Of a DNA stretch of 5,052 nucleotides, positions 4,399 through 5,052 are shown piece by piece. Location of the stretch: assembly GCA_023427865.1 (NCBI GenBank), contig JAEYZV010000007.1:1-5052 (forward strand), read 5' to 3'. The DNA is from Acidobacteriota bacterium (GTDB lineage Bacteria; Acidobacteriota; Vicinamibacteria; Vicinamibacterales; Vicinamibacteraceae). Each line of letters starts with the position of its first letter. The first letter of the stretch is position 1. The position numbers and the translations under genes are program-made. The notes beneath the pieces are model-generated. The model saw nothing but the letters and a program-made list of their open reading frames with translations. It did not search any database and was not told the origin of the DNA.

Positions 4399-5052
4399 TC
4401 AGTTGTAATACCGCCCGCCTCCTCCACCGCCGAACCCGCTGTCATCGTCGTCATCGTCACGCATCAGGCGCTCGCGCCGACGGTCGGCCTTGCTGCCGCG
4501 CCGGACGGGCTCTTCGCCGGCCGAGTAGGTGCCCGCCTCTGATCTCGTGATCCGCTTCTGCGCGTGCAGTCCCTCGAGCACGAAATCGACGGCGGAGGCC
4601 AGCAGCGGCGCCGGGGCGTCCTCAGGCAGCCCCAGATCCTCGGCGGCGTCGACGAGCCCTTGCACCTTCCGCGCCTGGTCGAGCAGCGCCCGCGCCGATG
4701 TCGTGTCCGAGAGCTGCAGCGACCCGCCCATGTCGAACCATTCGATCACCTGGCGCAGCTTCGCGTTGCCGAGCTGCGCCTCGAAGACTTCGCCGACTGC
4801 AGCGCGGATGATGTCGGCGGCGACGTTGTCGGCGCCCTTCAGTTCCCCCTCGTACTCGAGTTCGAGCTTGCCGGTGATCGCCGGCAGCGCCGCAAGCACG
4901 TCCGAGACGCGCGGCACCGCGAGGGACTCGTCGTTGAGCACGGCGCGTCGCTCGGCGTTGGACACCACGCTCTCGAGCAGCGTGATCGGGAGGCGCTGGC
5001 TGACGCCCGAGCGCTTGTCGACCTTCGGTTCCTTGCGCGCCTGGAACGCGAC
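4399..5052 (-). CDS. AAA+ ATPase of the Mg-chelatase/MoxR type, C-terminal part (5' end outside window)
   Basis: The last 217 residues of a protein that begins beyond the right edge; the frame is open to the window end, and the GTG at 4968 is internal. The visible part starts with a segment, KVDKRSGVSQRLPITLLESV, typical of the sensor-2/lid region of Mg-chelatase-type AAA+ proteins. A helical C-terminal domain follows with YEGELKGADNVAADIIRAAV and VIEWFDMGGSLQLSDTTSA. The Walker A and B motifs would be off-window, so ATPase activity is inferred from the family resemblance and from the VWA partner. The protein ends in an odd tail: six Asp in a row, SGF, six Gly, then RYYN. It is likely to couple ATP hydrolysis to remodelling of a client held by the VWA protein. 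It is probably co-transcribed with the VWA gene, but 166 bp of repeat-rich DNA separates them. Confidence 0.8.
   Translation of the reverse strand, partial: VAFQARKEPKVDKRSGVSQRLPITLLESVVSNAERRAVLNDESLAVPRVSDVLAALPAITGKLELEYEGELKGADNVAADIIRAAVGEVFEAQLGNAKLRQVIEWFDMGGSLQLSDTTSARALLDQARKVQGLVDAAEDLGLPEDAPAPLLASAVDFVLEGLHAQKRITRSEAGTYSAGEEPVRRGSKADRRRERLMRDDDDDDSGFGGGGGGRYYN

Noticed and set aside
2991..4550. A 519-codon open frame on the plus strand, antisense to the VWA gene
   Set aside because: It mirrors the VWA gene in a GC-rich genome, its product is rich in Arg, Val, Ala and His with no recognisable domain, and it runs through the tandem repeats. The opposite strand encodes a clear VWA protein with a full MIDAS.

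Overview
The window is GC-rich, compact bacterial chromosome carrying five protein genes and no RNA gene, CRISPR array or transposase that I can see. The base composition, the unnamed aldehyde dehydrogenase with a GRLQRAQ-type tail, the exported helical-repeat protein, the AAA+/VWA pair and the AT-rich or G-rich short tandem repeats between genes would suit an Acidobacteriota genome of the Vicinamibacteria/Luteitalea kind. That placement is an inference from gene style and needs a database search.

Layout from left to right: (1) the 3' part of an aldehyde dehydrogenase gene on the plus strand (2-787). (2) A convergent minus-strand gene for an exported TPR-like protein (842-1585). (3) folE, GTP cyclohydrolase I, on the plus strand (1572-2126). 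Its start codon lies inside the 5' end of the TPR-like gene, so the two genes are divergent and overlap head to head by 14 bp. (4) A GC hairpin in a 64-bp convergent gap, then a minus-strand run of three genes read from right to left: the 3' part of a Mg-chelatase/MoxR-type AAA+ ATPase gene (5052-4399), a VWA-domain protein with an intact MIDAS motif (4232-2988), and a stand-alone Lon N-terminal (substrate-binding) domain protein (2814-2191).

The AAA+ and VWA genes form a classic partner pair, in which the ATPase is expected to remodel a client recruited by the metal-binding VWA protein. The Lon-N protein downstream may share the transcript and would fit a protein-quality or maturation theme, but that link is only inferred. 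FolE supplies dihydroneopterin triphosphate for folate or pterin synthesis and has no evident functional link to its neighbours.

The most unusual content is in the two gaps of the minus-strand run (166 and 173 bp). Both are filled with short tandem repeats. The AAA+/VWA gap holds two period-8 arrays in inverted orientation, able to pair with each other, plus an 8-bp perfect hairpin. The VWA/Lon-N gap holds a period-7 G-rich array with seven G-runs that directly abuts the Lon-N start codon, where a ribosome-binding site would normally be, plus two hairpins. Neither downstream gene has a recognisable Shine-Dalgarno sequence.
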